Assembly: GCA_024280375.1 (NCBI GenBank) | Contig: JAJRQF010000058.1 | Coordinates: 1 to 62,492, forward strand | Direction of reading: 5' to 3' | Length of the DNA: 62,492 bases | DNA from: Alphaproteobacteria bacterium | Lineage (GTDB): Bacteria; Pseudomonadota; Alphaproteobacteria; Rhizobiales; Rhizobiaceae | In this document: piece by piece, positions 60,049-62,492 of the stretch | How positions within the stretch are numbered: position 1 is the first letter of the stretch | Layout of the letters: every line of letters starts with the position of its first letter | Made by a program: the position numbers and the translations under genes | Notes under the pieces: model-generated | What the model was told of the DNA's origin: nothing | What the model saw: the letters and a program-made list of their open reading frames with translations, nothing else | Database searches by the model: none

Positions 60049-61358
60049 GCGAATTATACACGACGCTAATTTTCCTCTTTGTACTTTTTCTACTGTTGGG
60101 CAGCTCCGTCTGGGTGGGGTTGGCGCTAATGGGCGTTGCCTGGGTTGGCATGGTATTGTTCACTTCGCGTCCTGCCGGTGATGCGATGATAACCACCATC
60201 TGGACCGGCGCTTCAAGCTGGACCTTAACAGCCTTGCCGCTGTTTATCTGGATGGGGGAAATTCTCTATCGAACCAGGCTATCGCAAGATATGTTTCGCG
60301 GGCTTGCCCCATGGTTGCGCTTTCTGCCCGGTGGCCTGCTGCACACCAATATTGCCGGTTGCACGATTTTTGCAGCCGTTTCAGGCTCGTCCGCTGCAAC
60401 CCTGACAACAGTTGGCAAAATGTCGATCCCGGAGCTGCGCAAACGCGGCTATCCCGAACACATGATCATCGGCACTTTGGCGGGTGCTGCCACATTGGGG
60501 CTAATGATTCCGCCATCGCTGACCTTGATTGTATATGGCGTCACCATCAACGAATCGATCACCAAATTGTTCATGGCCGGTATTTTTCCGGGCCTTGTAC
60601 TGGCCGGTCTGTTCATGGCCTATATCATGGCCTGGGATTTCTTCTCGAAAGGCAAGCGCCCCGACCCGGAACCGGAAATGAGCCTTGGTGAAATGTTTGC
60701 CGAAAGCCGATTTCTGATACCGGTTTTATTGCTGGTCACCGTGGTAATTGGTTCAATGTATTCAGGCTATGCGACCGCCACCGAGGCCGCCGCTGTGGGC
60801 GTGGTTGGCGCTTTGGTTCTGGCCTTATTTCAAGGCTCTTTGAGCCTCTCAACATTTACCGAATCCCTGATGGGCGCGACCAGAACATCCGCCATGATTG
60901 CGTTGATATTAATGGGCGCTTTCTTTTTGTCCCTGTCGATGGGCTTCACCGGTCTGCCAAGAGCGCTGGCCCACTGGATTGATGGGCTTAATCTATCGCC
61001 ATTGGTGCTTATTATGGCGCTGACCGTATTTTATGTGGTGCTAGGCATGTTCCTCGACGGAATTTCTTCTGTTGTGTTGACCATGGCAATCGTTGAACCG
61101 ATGATCCGGCAGGCGGGCATTGATGTGATCTGGTTTGGTATTTTCATCGTTGTGGTGGTGGAAATGGCACAGGTAACCCCGCCGATCGGGTTCAATCTGT
61201 TCGTGCTGCAGGGCATGACCAATCATGAAATGTCCTATATTGCCAAAACAGCCATCCCGATGGTTGGATTGATGTTGCTCATGGTGGTTATTCTGGTCAT
61301 ATTCCCAGAGCTTGCTACCTGGTTGCCGGAAAATATCCGCAGCAGACCGGGCGGGTAG
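60045..61358 (+). CDS. TRAP transporter large permease (DctM type)
   Basis: This 437-residue permease has about 12 helices and forms the sodium-coupled transport channel. Family segments are AGCTIFAAVSGSSAATLTTV near residue 106, GAATLGLMIPPSLTLIVYG near residue 147, SGYATATEAAAVGVVGAL near residue 240 and MAQVTPPIGFNLFVLQG near residue 373. It starts inside the dctQ stop (ATGA), so Q and M are made in equal amounts. Confidence 0.94.
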   Translation: MSELYTTLIFLFVLFLLLGSSVWVGLALMGVAWVGMVLFTSRPAGDAMITTIWTGASSWTLTALPLFIWMGEILYRTRLSQDMFRGLAPWLRFLPGGLLHTNIAGCTIFAAVSGSSAATLTTVGKMSIPELRKRGYPEHMIIGTLAGAATLGLMIPPSLTLIVYGVTINESITKLFMAGIFPGLVLAGLFMAYIMAWDFFSKGKRPDPEPEMSLGEMFAESRFLIPVLLLVTVVIGSMYSGYATATEAAAVGVVGALVLALFQGSLSLSTFTESLMGATRTSAMIALILMGAFFLSLSMGFTGLPRALAHWIDGLNLSPLVLIMALTVFYVVLGMFLDGISSVVLTMAIVEPMIRQAGIDVIWFGIFIVVVVEMAQVTPPIGFNLFVLQGMTNHEMSYIAKTAIPMVGLMLLMVVILVIFPELATWLPENIRSRPGG

Positions 61359-61414
61359 GGCATGTTGAAAGATGGTGGCATAGTGGCTGCTCAATCAGCC
61401 GTGCACATTGCCCG

Positions 61415-62359
61415 GTGAGCAGTTTGCCATCACTTTTCTTGAGGTTTTGCGCAAACAATGGCCGTGCCATTTTGGTCGCGAGCCTGCTGGTTGGTCTGGT
61501 AAGTGGCACGCTGGCAAGCTTGATCAAGCCGCACATCAATATTTTGATTGCAGCATTGCTGTTTAACGCGTGCCTGCGGGTTGGGCCAAAACAGGTGCTT
61601 GGCGCGGTACAGGATCTTAAACTCAGCCTGCTCTTTGTATTGCTGTTGCAAATTGTTATGCCGCTCGGGGTGGCAATTATCGCAATTCTTGCCGGAATTA
61701 GCGGGCCACTGGTATTTGCGCTGGTATTGTTAACCGCAGCACCTTCCCTATCAGGAAGCCCACACCTTGTGATTTTGATGGGCTTTGATCCTGCACCCGC
61801 TTTACGGCAATTGGTGGTGGGAACAGCGCTTTTACCCATCACCATCATTCCAATATTGTTGCTGGTGCCAGAATTTGGCGATCTGGGCGAAATTGCATTG
61901 GCATCTTTAAAACTGCTGGCAATTATTGTTATCGCGGCAGCGATCGCCTTTGCCATCCGGTTGACTGTATTGAAAGAGCCTGGAAAAGAAGTCATTCAAC
62001 AGATTGATGGCGCATCAACCATTTTGCTGTCAATCACTGTTGTTGGTTTAATGGCGGCAATTGGAGAGGCGTTTGATAATAATCCCGCCAATCTGTTTTT
62101 GACGCTGATTGTCTCGATTATTGCTAATTTTGGATTGCAAATTTCAACCGCTTTCGCGATGGCGCGTGGTCGATTTCAGGCACTGAGCGTGCCTATTGGT
62201 ATTATCTCGGGCAATCGCAATATTGCGCTGTTTTTAACAGCCCTTCCGGTTGCGACCACCGAACCTTTATTGCTGTTTATCGCGTGTTATCAAATCCCGA
62301 TGTATTTGACGCCAATTATCATGCGGCCGTTTTATCAAAAACTGATGCGACAGGTTTAG
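61415..62359 (+). CDS. BASS-type (bile acid:sodium symporter-like) transporter
   Basis: This 314-residue membrane protein has about nine to ten helices resembling the BASS/SBF family. TAAPSLSGSPHLVILMGFDP near residue 109 and SGNRNIALFLTALP near residue 265 lie where the family's two substrate-binding crossover loops sit. The start is GTG 61415. It follows dctM by 56 bp on the same strand, so it could export or import a related organic anion. The substrate is unknown. Confidence 0.75.
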   Translation: MSSLPSLFLRFCANNGRAILVASLLVGLVSGTLASLIKPHINILIAALLFNACLRVGPKQVLGAVQDLKLSLLFVLLLQIVMPLGVAIIAILAGISGPLVFALVLLTAAPSLSGSPHLVILMGFDPAPALRQLVVGTALLPITIIPILLLVPEFGDLGEIALASLKLLAIIVIAAAIAFAIRLTVLKEPGKEVIQQIDGASTILLSITVVGLMAAIGEAFDNNPANLFLTLIVSIIANFGLQISTAFAMARGRFQALSVPIGIISGNRNIALFLTALPVATTEPLLLFIACYQIPMYLTPIIMRPFYQKLMRQV

Positions 62360-62360
62360 C

Positions 62361-62492
62361 GCTATGGCGTTGAAATAATCCTGAAAAGAATATTTGCGCG
62401 CAAGCGAGTTAAGCAACGAGCCGCCGTTAATACGGCGCACGCTTGTAGGCTCAACGCGATGGCGTTGAAATAGCCGTGAAAGGAATATTTGC
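62361..62492. repeat. Direct repeat with 95-bp period, cut by window edge
   Basis: ATGGCGTTGAAATA with a following TGAAA-GAATATTTGC occurs at 62364-62397 and again at 62459-62492, 95 bp apart. Between them lies AGCGAGTTAAGCAACGAGCC and a CGCCGT-TAAT-ACGGCG hairpin shared with 48504. The array probably continues to the right of the window. Confidence 0.75.

Overview
The window is a stretch of chromosome from an alphaproteobacterium, most likely of the Hyphomicrobiales (Rhizobiales). The main reason is the order rpoZ - rsh - pyrE - DUF2062 - acpS - lepB - rnc - era - recO at 25.3-33.6 kb, a typical rhizobial arrangement. Supporting signs are dapA-smpB nearby, DUF952-pyrD, an Lrp-type regulator beside a putA that lacks a DNA-binding domain, DUF1127 and TIGR02301 proteins, and a tandem hairpin repeat of the rhizobial intergenic type. 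GC content looks moderate. I cannot name a genus.

Layout. (1) 0-4 kb, minus strand: a succinate dehydrogenase/fumarate reductase-like complex in the order B-D-C-A, followed by the alpha part of a class I fumarase that runs off the left edge. (2) 4-11.2 kb, plus strand: a catabolic operon taking 4-hydroxybenzoate (PobA) through protocatechuate 4,5-dioxygenase (LigAB), 2-pyrone-4,6-dicarboxylate hydrolase (LigI), 4-oxalomesaconate tautomerase (GalD), hydratase (GalB) and aldolase (GalC) to pyruvate and oxaloacetate. It mixes lig- and gal-type enzymes and has no recognisable ligC. An aldo/keto reductase follows. (3) 11-24.3 kb: mixed genes, including an NlpC/P60-like protein without signal peptide, an ornithine-cyclodeaminase-family enzyme, pyrD, an L,D-transpeptidase, dapA, smpB, a SLC13-type transporter coupled to a double universal stress protein, and a family 5 uracil-DNA glycosylase coupled to a NYN protein. 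(4) 25-37.5 kb: the housekeeping block above, then PilZ, phosphatase, HD hydrolase, ygfZ and pyrC. (5) 37.5-45 kb: GNAT/BrnA unit, putR-putA, a monooxygenase and an ArsR-SRPBCC pair sharing an operator-rich divergent promoter, and DUF1127/LysR. (6) 45-56 kb: two ErfK-type L,D-transpeptidases, a class II aldolase, a Crp-type regulator, higBA, DUF2855, an SppA-like protease, DUF3179 and lineage-specific hypotheticals, one of them frameshifted. (7) 56-62.4 kb: an Asp/Glu-racemase-family gene divergent from a DadA-like oxidoreductase, a full TRAP transporter (P-Q-M) and a BASS-type transporter.

No rRNA, tRNA, CRISPR array or transposase gene was seen. The window is rich in intergenic repeats. A hairpin family with covarying stem arms occurs as two singletons and two four-copy arrays. 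There are two inverted-repeat elements related at their tips, one further MITE-like element inside the gal/lig operon, and a 59-bp tandem hairpin repeat behind rpoZ. Short tandem duplications sit exactly at the translation starts of recO and brnA. The best leads are the covarying repeat family, the double operator system at 42.6-42.7 kb, the SDH-like flavoprotein lacking the flavin-linking histidine, the missing LigC step, and the duplicated start regions.
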